In this document: piece after piece, positions 40,845 to 52,102 of the stretch | How positions within the stretch are numbered: position 1 is the stretch's first letter | Layout of the letters: every line of letters begins with the position of its first letter | From: Areca catechu | Taxonomy: Eukaryota > Streptophyta > Magnoliopsida > Arecales > Arecaceae | Length of the DNA: 64,000 nt | Direction: 5' to 3' | Assembly: GCA_021397845.1 (NCBI GenBank) | Contig: CM038050.1 | Location: 146,195,980 to 146,259,979 of the forward strand | The notes under the pieces: model-generated | What the model saw: the letters and a program-made list of their open reading frames with translations, nothing else | Database searches by the model: none | Told to the model about the DNA's origin: nothing | Position numbers and translations under genes: made by a program

Positions 40845-41643
40845 TGATGCGGGACAGAGATCGAGGTTAGATCACTGGCGAGCTGAGAAGTCACCAGGGG
40901 ATTAGCTTTGCTTGGAAGAAAAAAGAAGAGGGCAAAGGATTTAGGAAGATAACTAGGGTTTACATAGATTCATCTATGAGAACAAGCACATAGCAAAGGG
41001 CTCACACAGATGCCCTAGGAATCACATAGATACCCTCTCACACAGAAAATCAGGGATCACACAAATATCCTGAGCACACAGCTAATCAGGGATCACACAT
41101 ATACCCTCTCACACAAAAAATCAGGGATCACACAGATATCCTGGGCACATAGCTAATCAGGGATCACACAAATACCCTGGGCACACAGAACAACAGAGAT
41201 CACACATATACCCTGGGATCACACAGATCCTTCACACTGAACTCAAGAAATTTTATTCATCCATCATTATTTTCAATACAAGAGAGGGGTCCTTATATAG
41301 GGACCAATTACTTAGGAAGAAAGTACAGAAAATATGATACACCACAATCCTTCCTGGTTTGATGATTGAAAACATGGAAGGTGTTATACAATTTCCAAAA
41401 AAACTCAAGAAAAATAAAGAAAGAAGGGGGGACCAAGGGGGGACCATGTGGGGCACCAAACACCTGCTATCTTGGGCTCTGGGTGGACCACATCTTTCTT
41501 TAGTTGCTTGGCATAAATCAAGGGATTCATGTTTATCCACTTGACCTTCCTTTCTCACTTGATGGCATATGGAGTAGATGTGCCTGGAGGGTGCTGGGAC
41601 TACATGTGGCTGCTGAGGTGGCTGGGCTCCCAGGTCCCCATCA
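40845..41643 (-). repeat. LARD 3' LTR
   Basis: 799 bp. It contains about five units of a 35-40 bp tandem repeat (AATCAGGGATCACACA and variants, 41020-41235). Confidence 0.92.
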
Positions 41644-43071
41644 TTCCCCTGGAGTAGCGAGAACTCGACTCCATCAAGTTTAAAGATGACTTGGATAGGA
41701 CTGAAACTAATCAAAGCAAAAGATGCTAGGTTCATCATTTTTTTTTACCTTATTTTCTCTCTTTGTTTTTTATTCATCTCTGCTCTAAAATCCATGCAAC
41801 TTTGGAAGTCATGTGGTGCTGAAATCCATGCTGCTCTGGGAATCATGCAGCTCTAGAAACCATGCAGCGCTGAAGTTGGCAACAGGGATCGATGTTGCAT
41901 TCATGATTGTGCAGGCATCTCTCTCTTCCTCAGATGGAGGTCGGGCGGAACAAAGGAGGGACTCCCAGCGGGCCTCACCGGCGACGATGCTGGGGCGGAG
42001 ACGGTGACACGGATGGGAAGAAGGTAGCGAACGCTGAGGCGGAACAGGGGTGGCATGGTGTTCGTCTTGACTGTCCAAGGATCTCTCCGATTGGGGGAAG
42101 GCAGCGATTGATGATGGCACGCTTGGCCTGGGCACTCGTCCGGAGGAGTCCGGTGTCGTCAACGATCACAAGAGACAGGGAGGAGATCCGGCATGCTCCT
42201 CTTTCTTAAAGTCGGCAATCAATGCTGGCACTGCTTTCACGTTCGTGCTACCCTTCTTCATAAACCGGTCGATGTAGAGGGTGGAATGGTAGGGACTCCC
42301 CACCGGCGATGGTGTTGGGGAGGAAGACGTCATCGATTCATCACTCGGGGTGTCGATTCGCTGGTAGCGGGCGAAGAGATGGGCGGTGGTCATTGGAGAT
42401 TTTTGAATGGTTAGGGCGGGAAGGCACGAACCAGGGAGGAAGACGGTGGCGAGCACTGGCGACTGTGGAGGCACCGATCTAAGGGGCTTCGATTGCAGTG
42501 GCTCCACCGTCAAGGAAGACAGTGGTGAGAGCAGACATAAGGAGCGAGGGATGACGCGGAAGAAGCTACGATGGTGGCTTCACGGATGAGCGATAACAGG
42601 GAGAGAAGATCAAGGGTGCAGGCACCGGCGAGGATCCCGCCGATGAGGGCCTCGACTGGGGAGAAGCAGCGGAGATGGATCGGGCATGCCAGAGGGATCA
42701 GGCGGTGCATCGACCACGGTCAGTGGCTTGGAGGCGCGTGCGACCGAGGGCATCGCGGACAAGGCGGAGACATGGGGCCATCGATGAGGCTTCTAGAGTT
42801 GGTCCTCTACGCTTGGATGGCCCTAGGGAAGTCCGTCGTCGATCAGCTACTGGACGGTGGCTGTTATGTTCAGTTGCAGGTGGCGGAGACGGTCAGCTTC
42901 TAGCAGGGGAGCAGGGATGGTGAGGTGGTCGATAGGGGCACGGGAGAGGATCCTTTGCTGTTGAAGAGGATCACGCTTCGGATGAGGGGAAGGAAAAAAT
43001 TTGGACGGGAGGAAGAAGGTGGAGCCAGGGAGGAAGAGAAATCCTTAATCTTCTGGGCTTTGATACCAAGT
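41644..43071 (-). other. LARD internal region
   Basis: GC-rich, with many overlapping short frames on both strands, none resembling a known domain. It contains the PBS at its right end. Confidence 0.7.
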
Positions 43072-43816
43072 TGATGCGGATAGAGATCGGGGTTGGATCA
43101 CTAGCGAGCTGAGAAGTCACCAGGGGATTAGGGTTTGCCTAGAAGAAGAAAGAAGAGGGCAAAGGGTTTAGGAAGATAAATGGGGTTCACACAGATTTCC
43201 CTAAGAGGACAAGCACAGAGCAAAGGGTTCACACAGATATCCTGGGCACACAGCTAATCAGGGATCACACAGATACCCTCTCACATAGAAAATCAGGGAT
43301 CACATTGATACCTTGGGCACACAACTAATCAGGGATCACATGGATACCATGGGCGCACATAACAACAGGGATCACACAGATACCTTGGGATCACACAGAT
43401 CCTTCATACTGAACTCAAGAAATTTTATTCATCCATCATTACTTTCAATACAAGAGAGGGGTCCTTATATATGGACCAATTACTTAGGAAGCAAGTAAAG
43501 AAAATATGATACACCACAATCCTTCCTGGTTTGCTGCTTGAAAATATGGAAGGTGTTATACAATTTCCAAAAAAACTCAAGAAAAATAAGAAAAGAAGGG
43601 GAGGACCAAGGGGGGACCATGTGGGACACCAAATACCTGCTCTCTTGGGCTCGGGATGGACCACATCTTTCCTTAATTGCTTGGCATGAATCAAGGGATT
43701 CATGTTTATCCACTTGACCTTCCTTTCTCACTTGATGGCGTGTGGAGTTGATGTGCCTAGAGGGTGCTGGGACTCCACGTGGCTGTTGAGGTGGCTGGGC
43801 TCTCGGGTCCCCATCA
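43072..43816 (-). repeat. LARD 5' LTR
   Basis: 745 bp, matching the left LTR but with fewer units of the GGGATCACACA repeat (43225-43400), which accounts for most of the length difference. Confidence 0.92.
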
Positions 43817-43829
43817 TATTACAAAAAAA
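43817..43829 (+). repeat. CACTA left terminal inverted repeat (mutated)
   Basis: TATTACAAAAAAA, differing from the right end by two C-to-T changes within the CACTA pentamer. Confidence 0.85.
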
Positions 43830-44139
43830 GTCATATACACCCACGCTTTTTAGACACGTTTAATATATACATGAGTAAAAGTTCAAATTCTAAAAAAAAT
43901 ATTATATATATCCATGTTTAGTAAACGTGAAAATGCTATAATCAATTTGTAACTTACGTTTCAACTATTAAACATGAGTAAATCAAATATAATGGATAAA
44001 CATTGGTATGCCAAGAAAAGAGTGTCCAAAAAAATTAATACTGATCCCAGGTCTGGAGCTATTCCAAACTCGGATCTGATTAACTTTAACATAAATGGAT
44101 CGGATCTTGATATTTAATATCCAAACCCGAGACCTGACT

Positions 44140-44430
44140 ACAAATATAATATAATGTATATTTAAATAATATAATATAATATAATATAATATTTAAATAA
44201 TATAATATAATGTATATTTAAATAATATAATTTTTTATTTTATTTTATTTGTAATATTAAAAAATAAAATATTTTAAAATATATATTATATAATAATAGA
44301 GTGTAATATAATATAATTTAAATTATATATTACATTTTATAACATAATATATATATATTATATTATATTATATTAAATATAGTATAATATATTTATTGGA
44401 TGTTATTAAATATAGTATAATATATTCAAT
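44140..44430. repeat. TA-rich low-complexity tract
   Basis: Runs of AATATAATATAAT over about 290 bp in the CACTA left arm. Confidence 0.9.
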
Positions 44431-45559
44431 GTCAGGATATAGAAGTTTATTGGAAGCTATGTTCTTATTATAATCCTTATAAGTTTAGGTTTTTCTGGCC
44501 CTCGGTAAAAAAGGCTTTCGCAATGTTTCTCATGTTTAGTGTGTTCGTATATCATGCAGGACACAACCCCTGACGTTTGGGAGTCTATATTTTGTGCTGC
44601 TCTGTAGGTGGCGGTATATTTTTTCCATCTAAATCTGTATGCGCTGAGATTCTTATTTATCCTTATTAGCTTTTGAAACTGACAGTCAGGACAACATTGT
44701 TAGTAAACAAATAAAAATGTCTCTTGTGGGCTTGCTGTATATCTTTGTAAAGCCTTAGGTCTACTGGTTGTCTTTTTGAAAATCCACGATGTAGGTTTCA
44801 TTTGCGGTACCACCTCGATCGTTGTTCTTCTTAACCCTGGATTAGTGTGAGTGCTGACAGGAATAGCGGTCCCAATCTGATCTGTTGAACATTGAATTCC
44901 AACATTTAGATTTGGTTTGCATTCAAACATGGTTAGAAGTCCTGGTCATGTTGTTTAATTTAGTCAATCCAACGAGGTTAGTGATTTACGAAATGCAATT
45001 AAGTCATTTATTGAAATATTATTCGATGAGGTAAACATAACATGGGTTAAGAGTGCTTAATTAATACTCATCCATTATCCAGGGCCGGGGCCGGCGCATC
45101 TCCCTCGTCTCTCAACTCACTAGGGTAGGATGTTTGAGTGGTGATATGGCCTATTTTAATTTATTTTGGATGGAAAAGAGGGTATCATATTGCAGAAAGA
45201 GATCCATTACGGAAATGAACACAGCAAAAACAGTTTAACTCATACAGATGGGCGACATGGCAGGCATGATACACCACGGAACTAATGTACAAATGCAAGT
45301 GTGCAAGAGAGTAAGTCATATTTGCTAACAATAACCTGAGTGTAATGGATGATGCATAACAAAATGGAACGGCCTGTAGAAACCAAGGAGGCAGCCCAAT
45401 GTGCCACTTGATTTCCTGGTTCGATCAAATTCGTACCCAGACTCGATAAGCCCAATCAAATTCAGATCCGAACTCGATAAGCTCGATCGGTTACCACAAC
45501 TTCCTCGATCTCAACAACTTCCCCAGTTTCACACCCATCTTATTTACGTCTCTCTGTAC

Positions 45560-46000
45560 AGTAGACATTCATCGCTACCGGGGCCCAGGTATTTTTCCTT
45601 CGTTACGGAGCACGGTGAGACGACACGAGGCAGCTACTCGAGGTCTACGGGTTTTCCTTCGTAACAGAGCGAGGCGAGGTGGGTCTACGGTTTCCCCTTC
45701 GTAACAGAGCGCGGCGAGGCTTGACTCGGCAAAGTGCACGAGGCTCGGCGAGGCGAGGTGCGGCGAGGCAAGGCACGGCGAGGCGAGGCGCGGTGATGCT
45801 CGGCGAGCCACGGTGATGCTCGACGAGGCACGGCGACGCTTGGCCAGGCACGGCGATGCTTGGCAAGGTACGGCGAAGCTCGGCGAGGCACGGCGATGCT
45901 TGGCGAGGCACGGCGAGGCATAGCGACGCTCGGCGAGATAAGGTGTGACGAGGCACGACGAGGTGCGACAAGGCTCGTCGGGTCATGGCGAAGTGAGGCA
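45560..46000. repeat. GC-rich minisatellite in the CACTA left arm
   Basis: Degenerate repeats of CGGCGAGGCA and CGGCGATGCTTGGCGAGG, dense in CpG inside an otherwise AT-rich arm. The long minus-strand frames across it (Arg/Ala/Ser/Pro-rich) reflect the repeats. Confidence 0.85.
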
Positions 46001-47354
46001 TACGCCGGGAGGTTCCGATCGACGAGATTGGGAGGTTGATAATGTAAAATTGACTCTTCTGGGAGGTTCGAAAAGGTGAGAAATGTTTTCGCCCGATGCT
46101 TATTTTGAATAGAGTAGAAATCTGTCATTTCCTAGCTGCTGATTTAACAACATAGCTACAGATTTAACAGCCGCTGATTTAACAGCACGTGCATCTTCCA
46201 CGTGATAGGTGGAAGAGAAAGCATGATATTTTCAATTGAAAAAAAAATACTTGGACACTAATGCAAGCTGATTTAATAGCACACACATGCAACTTCCATG
46301 TGATAGGTCTAAGAAAATGCATGACATTTTCAATTGAAAAAAAAAATACTTGGACAATAATGCAAGCAGTAGGCAAGATAGGCCAAGTAAATTTTAAAAA
46401 ATGTGATAAATAAAAAAAATTAAGAAAGCACAAATGGATAATTATATAATTATAATTATATAATTCTAGGAGTTACTTCTAATTTTTAGACAAATAAGTT
46501 AAATCAAGAGAAAGGGACTCATAAAGCTGGAGAATTTGGTGACTTTCAAAGGACTGAAATTTGGTGGAGCTTCTTCCATAAACAACTCCACATAGTGAAG
46601 TAAGAAAAGGCCGCAGTCAAATGAATTATCCTGTTGCGACAACCGTGACATAAAGTAATAAGTTAGTAAGGAACTACTAAATCAGAAAAAAGAAAATAAC
46701 AGATAACATTATCCCAACATAGTTAACAAAGAACTAAATGAAAAATAAAGCTAAGAGTACCAACATTTTATTTCTTTGTTTTCTTTCATGTATTAATACA
46801 ATACGCAATATTTTCATGCATTTTATTGATCTGGCTTGAACTCCTTAAGCATATATTTTTATCCAGGAAGAAAATAAATTTTGAGTTAGCATGTCGTAAC
46901 ATGGATTGTAAAGTTGGAGGCAAGTATTATGAAGACAGAGAATTCCAGGTTATTTAATTTTACATGGCATGGCAGTTCAATGGTTATGGTGTATTTGTCA
47001 TTTATATGGAATGAGAATGTTAATTCAAATCTATATGTACGTGATATTGTAATCTTTTAGATGTGCATTTATATTATCCCTTTTATTATTTTTTGCACCA
47101 TCACATACTTGACTCTTACTGGTTTCTGCAAAGAGTATAATGAACAGGATGCCATGTAGCATATTAGGGCATTTGAACTTCCCTGAAGGATTCTTCAGTA
47201 GAAGAATAGAGTTCAGGCAAGTGGAGCATGTCTTGTTTAACAAAGTCACTATTGTTATAGGAATGCTACCGATAAATAATGGTTACAATGAGTCGATTCT
47301 TGGGCAAATAATTCAAAATCTATTGAGAGATGCCTGTTATCTATCGTACATTTG
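46001..47354. other. CACTA left-arm sequence without recognised gene
   Basis: AT-rich. Two similar segments at about 46190-46250 and 46290-46350 (TTTTCAATTGAAAAAAAAATACTTGG) form a short direct repeat. An open frame at 47140-47354 (FNKVTIVIGMLPINNGYNES) has no family I recognise and could be a captured fragment. Confidence 0.4.
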
Positions 47355-48801
47355 TGATGCGGGACTAATATACATGCAATTCTTTTTATATGTTTTATAT
47401 GTGGGGTTAGGTGATTAATTTCCAAATTTCAGATCAAAATTAGTTGTGGGAAATTTTGTATGAATTTTTGAAGCCAATCATGCAGATTAGAACCTAGAAA
47501 AATACTAAAGAAGGATCGCCGGGGCTGAGAAGCCTCGGTTAGAGCAAGTTCTCCTACAATAATAAGACTGGAGGTAGAGGGGGTGTACCTGACAACGTCT
47601 GAAGTGTCTGATGAAGATCGCAGTGAAGGGATCTCTCGTTCCTCGATGGATGCGGCCTGAAAAATCGAGCCAAAGACTCGCGGATACCCGGCTTTCTGCT
47701 CGGTGGTCCGATTGAGGCTTGGCTGGAGTCGTTGGATTCGTAGGAACTCGTGGACCTGCAAACGACCTTTCAGGGGTTAGAAAACTCAGAGGAAATCAAG
47801 AAAACAAAGAAAAATAGCAAAGGAAGAAAGTTTTGGAGGGGGCTGGAAGGATGGTTGGAGACAGGAAGATGGTTGCAAACACCGGGTAGAAGAACTCTCA
47901 AACCCCTTTATGCACACAGCAGGGTAATCACATAAAACAATACAAGAACTCAAGGTTTATTTCATATATCAAAATCTCCCTTCATACAAGAGGCTAGGGT
48001 CTTTAAATAGATCCTTAACCTTGGGCTCCAAGTAAGGGCACATTAGTCTTTACATAAGAATCCTTTCCCTCTCAAACCCTAGCTAGAAAATAAGGAAATA
48101 TTAGGTAGAAAAATCTCTAAAAATTCTTTTGACTTGGCCAACACTCCAAGGATGCCTAGGGGGGCGTGTTGGTCTTCTAGGAGCAGCAAGAGGCCGGCCC
48201 AAGGGACTCGGGCGCATGGGTTTGGGCCTCTAGAAGCTGGGATGGCCTGGTAGCCAGGTAGCAGGAATATTCCCTAGTATCTTGCTTCTTTAGGGCTTAG
48301 GCTTGGCACCTGGGCTTGATTTCTTTGAGCTAGGATACAGATGGACCTCTAGAATCATGGATGCCCTGGTCTATGAATATACTTTGACATCTGGAAGGAA
48401 ATCTGGGCATCTAGAGGGCATCTGCAAGGAATCAGGGTTTTCTGAATTTTTCCTCCTGGGGTCTTCAAATCTTCAAGCTGGGTTGGACTTGGGCTATACT
48501 TCCATGTCTTCAATCTGGTTGGACTTGGTCTTCACTTGTATGATGTGGTCTTGAGTCTTCAATATGGTTGAATAGGACTTAAAAAAGATAAAATTAGCTC
48601 GACATGCGCTGACTAACACTGGACTGAACTAGCTCAACATGAGCTAACTAGTACATAACTGAAACTCAAAAGACTCAAATAACAACTAAAATGGACTCAG
48701 ATAGGCTAAGCCCTTATTACAGATGGACTCATAAATTATGATCAATTCATAGAGGGTTGAAAAGCCTCTATCTTATTCTAGTGCCTCCGGTGTCCCCACC
48801 A
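47355..48801 (-). repeat. Chromovirus 3' LTR
   Basis: 1447 bp, starting TGATGCGGGACTAAT and ending GTCCCCACCA. It is nearly identical to 52103-53550. Confidence 0.96.
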
Positions 48802-49386
48802 ATTCTCCCGGGATGGAAGGAACTCGACCCTGTCGAGTGAAGATCAGACTGGCTCACATATCTCTCGAGAAGGTCTGGGTTGAGGCATTGCAAGTCCTCT
48901 CGAGAAATCCATGAATCGTCCGACTCTGGCTGGCCTTGCCATCGGACCAGGAAGCGTTGATAGTCACGGCCCTGGGTCGTGATGGCTTGATCGTCCAGGA
49001 TACGCTCGATCCATTCTCCTCTCTCAGGCCAATTTGTTAATGGACACTCTGGGTTAGGGTCACTCACAATGAAAAGGAATAGGTCCAAAGGCCTCACTAG
49101 GTATCGCTGCCAGTTCCCTATACTCAACCAGGTCTGTAATATTGAAGGTAGAACTAATGCCCAAATCCGAAGGTAAGTCTAACACCTAGGCATTTGATCC
49201 AACCTTCTCTATCACTTTAAAAGGTCCGGCTCCACGAGCATGAAGCTTCTTAACGGTCCCTGGTGGGAATCGCTCAGGCCTAAGCCTAATCATAACAGAA
49301 TCCCCTACATCAAATTCCTTGATCCTTCTTCGGGAATTAGCCAGTTGTTTTAACATTAGTGTGGGTGGTGAACATGCTAGGCACAT
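48802..49386 (-). pseudogene. Integrase C-terminus and chromodomain
   Basis: From 49386 down: LANSRRRIKEFDVGDSVMIR, LRPERFPPGTVKKLHARG and GPFKVIEKVGSNAYVLDLP, the SH3-like integrase end. Then WIERILDDQAITTQGRDYQR and FLVRWQGQPESDDSWISRED, a chromodomain whose aromatic residues fit the chromovirus type that in this group targets chromatin. A frame break near 49130 separates the two. Confidence 0.9.
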
Positions 49387-49465
49387 GCAGACTCCTAAGA
49401 AGATGATGCAAAGGACTCAAACCTACACCTAACAGACTCGACTAAAGAGGTTTATTAGGTCTTAA

Positions 49466-50047
49466 CTACCACTTGGGCATGGGAGCATGAGTCGTGGTTG
49501 ATGGATGACATGCAGAAGAAAATTTGCTAGTAACTCCTAATAAGTGCCAGAGGGTCTGCCAAAAGTAGGTAGCAAATGGGATGGGCTCTATGGATCCTTG
49601 CAACCTAGTAACCTCAACAAAATGTAACCTAATAGTTCTAGACACATGAGAAAACTCAGGAAAGGGTAGGAAATAGGAAGTGGGTTCAGAATTACTCTGG
49701 TAGGGTGGAGAAAAAGGTTCCGGGTTAGTTGGATAAAGTAGAATCAAAGAAGGCATGTCAGGGACTAATCCTAGACTAATGAGGTTAACCTTACGGGGTT
49801 GCGATATATCTACGGGGTTTGTATAATGGAAGGATGGGTTATTAATCTCAGGGAAGAGGTCCTTAATGGGAACTATAGGAGGAGACTCATCCTGAGGGTA
49901 CTGATTCAAAGAGATCAGGTCCTTAATAAATTCTTCAGGTTCTTGTATTTTAGGACTAGACTCTATAATTTGTCTCTCCTCTATGGTTTCCTCAGGTAAG
50001 GCTCTAACAGCAGTACCTAGGTTCTCTTCCTCTATTTGTTCTTCCAC
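49466..50047 (-). pseudogene. Acidic Pro-rich segment fused to a damaged integrase core
   Basis: The first part (EEQIEEENLGTAVRALPEET, ISLNQYPQDESPPIVPIKDL) has no recognised domain. The end reads HFVEVTRLQGSIEPIPFATY then FWQTLWHLLGVTSKFSSACH and PST, which is the chromovirus integrase core. The segment that should contain the second catalytic Asp (SDRD) is missing, and the frame ends before the catalytic Glu block. Confidence 0.75.
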
Positions 50048-50517
50048 TATAGCTTTTGGTTGGATGTGGTTAGGGTCAACTACCTCTAGGTTAGCTTCTA
50101 CCTGGGTATTTACTAGGCCAACTATTTCTAGGTCATCTATAGGTATCTCATCTTCTCCCTCATACTCATCTACTAGGCTCGCATCACTTCATACACTTCC
50201 GCATTAATGTAAGCCTTGTCAATCTCAGGAATAGTTGGAGAAGGTCGGCTAGGAAAAATTGGCTAGGTCCTGGTTTCTGATTATGGACACTAATCTTAGT
50301 AGGTTCAAGTTGCCTAAGGGATAGTGGCTTACTACTGGGCTCATATTTAGGGGTGCTAATCATATGGGTTCAAGTTGACTAAGGGAAACCTGACTAGTAC
50401 TAGATTGATACTTAGGGATTATGGGTTCTCTGGGCTCATAGGACAAGGGTGCAGATCTATGGGTCATGGGATTATAGGATTTGGGGTCATAGGATTTTGG
50501 GTCAGCTCTATGGTCAG

Positions 50518-51183
50518 GTTCTAAGGATGGATCATGGTATGGGGTCCTCCTAAGGTTGGGCTCCCTATATGGGTCAGGATATTGGGTTCTCCTAGGGTTG
50601 GACTCCCTATATGGGTCAGAATATTGGGTTCTCCTAGGGTTGGGCTCTCTATATGGGTCAGAGTATTGGGTTCTCCTAGGATTGGACTCCCTATATGGGT
50701 CAGAGTATTGGGTTCTCCTAGGATTAGACTCCCTATATGGGTCAGAGTATTGGGTTTTCCTGGGTTCAGTATCATAATAAGGGTCATGGTAAGGGGTTCT
50801 TCTAGGTTCAGTATTATAGTATGGGTCAGGCTGAGGGGCTCTCCTAGGTTCAACCTCTCAGTATGGATTAGGGTTTGGGGTCCTCCTAGGTTGAGGATTG
50901 TAGTACGGGTCAGGATAAGGGGCTCTCCTAGGTTCGACCTCATGGTATAGATCAGGGTTTGGGGTCCTCCTAGGTTGAGGGGACTTGGGATCTGGCTCAG
51001 ACTGTGACCCATGGGTTCTTTGTATGGTCCCTACACGGCCTTCTAGCTGGTCAAACCTATTGGCAAGATGGTCAATTCTATTGTTGGTTTGGGTACCAGA
51101 CTTAGTTAACTGGGCCATGATTGGGTTAGTTGCTCAGTGAGTGCTTTTATTTGGGCTTGCAAATTTTTCATGGGTTCAGACAT
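50518..51183 (-). pseudogene. Gag-like frame with 14-residue tandem repeats
   Basis: Starts at 51183 with MSEPMKNLQAQIKALTEQLT, then after a one-base shift continues MAQLTKSGTQTNNRIDHLAN, a likely coiled coil. Next comes a 42-bp tandem array encoding variants of NPRRTQYSDPYRES. A stop lies near 50858. No Gag capsid core or zinc knuckle is seen. Confidence 0.7.
50545..51000. repeat. 42-bp coding tandem repeat
   Basis: About ten degenerate units, the best five between 50553 and 50765, each with CCCTATATGGGTCAGA and TATTGGGTTCTCCTAGG on the plus strand. Confidence 0.93.
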
Positions 51184-52088
51184 TTGTGAAGGAGGTGGGT
51201 GATATTAAACCCCTGATCTAGTGCTCATGCAAGACTCGATTAGATCTACTATAGCTGACTAGACCTAGAGTCCAAACTAGATGCTCAATCAGGGTGGCAA
51301 ACTAGCCTATAGTAACCCTGTACTCAGCCAGGCAGGTGTAAGGGGAGTGTTAGGTCCCTGATTGCCAATCCTAGACACCAATCAGAGATTGGCCAGGTAG
51401 GCGGACCAGCACACAAGCCCTTCGGGATTGAATCCCTAAACCACCGTTCTAGACACTGAGCACAAAGCACACACGGGTTAGCTTGACACAATGATCTGAC
51501 ACATAGTCCGGACCCGACCAATTGGTGTCCCTAGCCCATTAGGGCAAATTAAGTCTAGTTAATTTTAGGTTAAGGCTTGGGACCGAATGCAAGGGATGTG
51601 GTTTTGGGCTAAGGAGAGGTGATCAAATCCTCCCCCCATATGATATAGCAAGAGTGCCCTTAAAAGTAAATTATGCAATGATGGCAGGCAGATGAGGATG
51701 CAAATTAGGGTTTAGATGTTTTTGGTATTTTTGGAGAATATGTATTTTTTTTGGTATTTTTTAAATAGAAGAAAACTTGCAAATCATGGCCTAATATGCT
51801 GGAAATATACTAAAATTAAAATATATGCAAAAGATGCTAAACAAAACCCTAAAACTTCTAAACTTGTCTTGCTGAAAAAACAGAGCCAAAAATTTGCAGG
51901 CTGTATTTCGGCTTGCAGAAAATTCACAGGCTGAAATAAAATATGCAAAAATTTTAAAAATTACTATGAATTATGATGAATCCAGAAAAACAAGTTTCAG
52001 AATTCTTGGAGTTTTGGTCAGGGAGAAATAGTTTAAATAACAGAGCATATACGGACTGAAAAATTGTAGAAAACAAGCCCTAATCTAA

Positions 52089-52100
52089 GCTCTGATACCA
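52089..52100 (-). promoter_or_regulatory. Chromovirus primer-binding site
   Basis: GCTCTGATACCA on plus, i.e. TGGTATCAGAGC on the element strand, two bases from the 5' LTR. Confidence 0.93.
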
Positions 52101-52102
52101 AA

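Larger units (their letters stand above)
40845..43816 (-). mobile_element. Non-autonomous (LARD/TRIM-like) LTR retrotransposon
   Basis: LTRs 40845-41643 and 43072-43816 start TGATGCGG and end GGTCCCCATCA. The PBS (TGGTATCAAAGC on minus) lies at 43057-43068 and CCAGGGGAA beside the left LTR is a likely polypurine tract. The 1.4-kb internal region is GC-rich with no pol domain. The TSD is GATGA at 40840-40844 and AATGA at 62307-62311, the right copy displaced by the CACTA insertion. Confidence 0.88.

Noticed and set aside
41020..41235. Regularly spaced repeats resembling a CRISPR array
   Set aside because: The units are contiguous degenerate tandem repeats inside an LTR, without unique spacers, in a plant nuclear genome.
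41813..42923. Several overlapping frames of 60-115 codons on both strands
   Set aside because: GC-rich non-coding interior of the LARD element; none resembles a retroelement or host domain.
45575..46128. Minus-strand Arg/Ala/Pro-rich frames up to 147 codons
   Set aside because: They translate the CGGCGAGGCA minisatellite and change frame with the repeat.
50534..50950. 138-codon plus-strand repeat protein
   Set aside because: Antisense shadow of the 42-bp coding array; the minus strand has the coiled-coil start and the LTR-element context.
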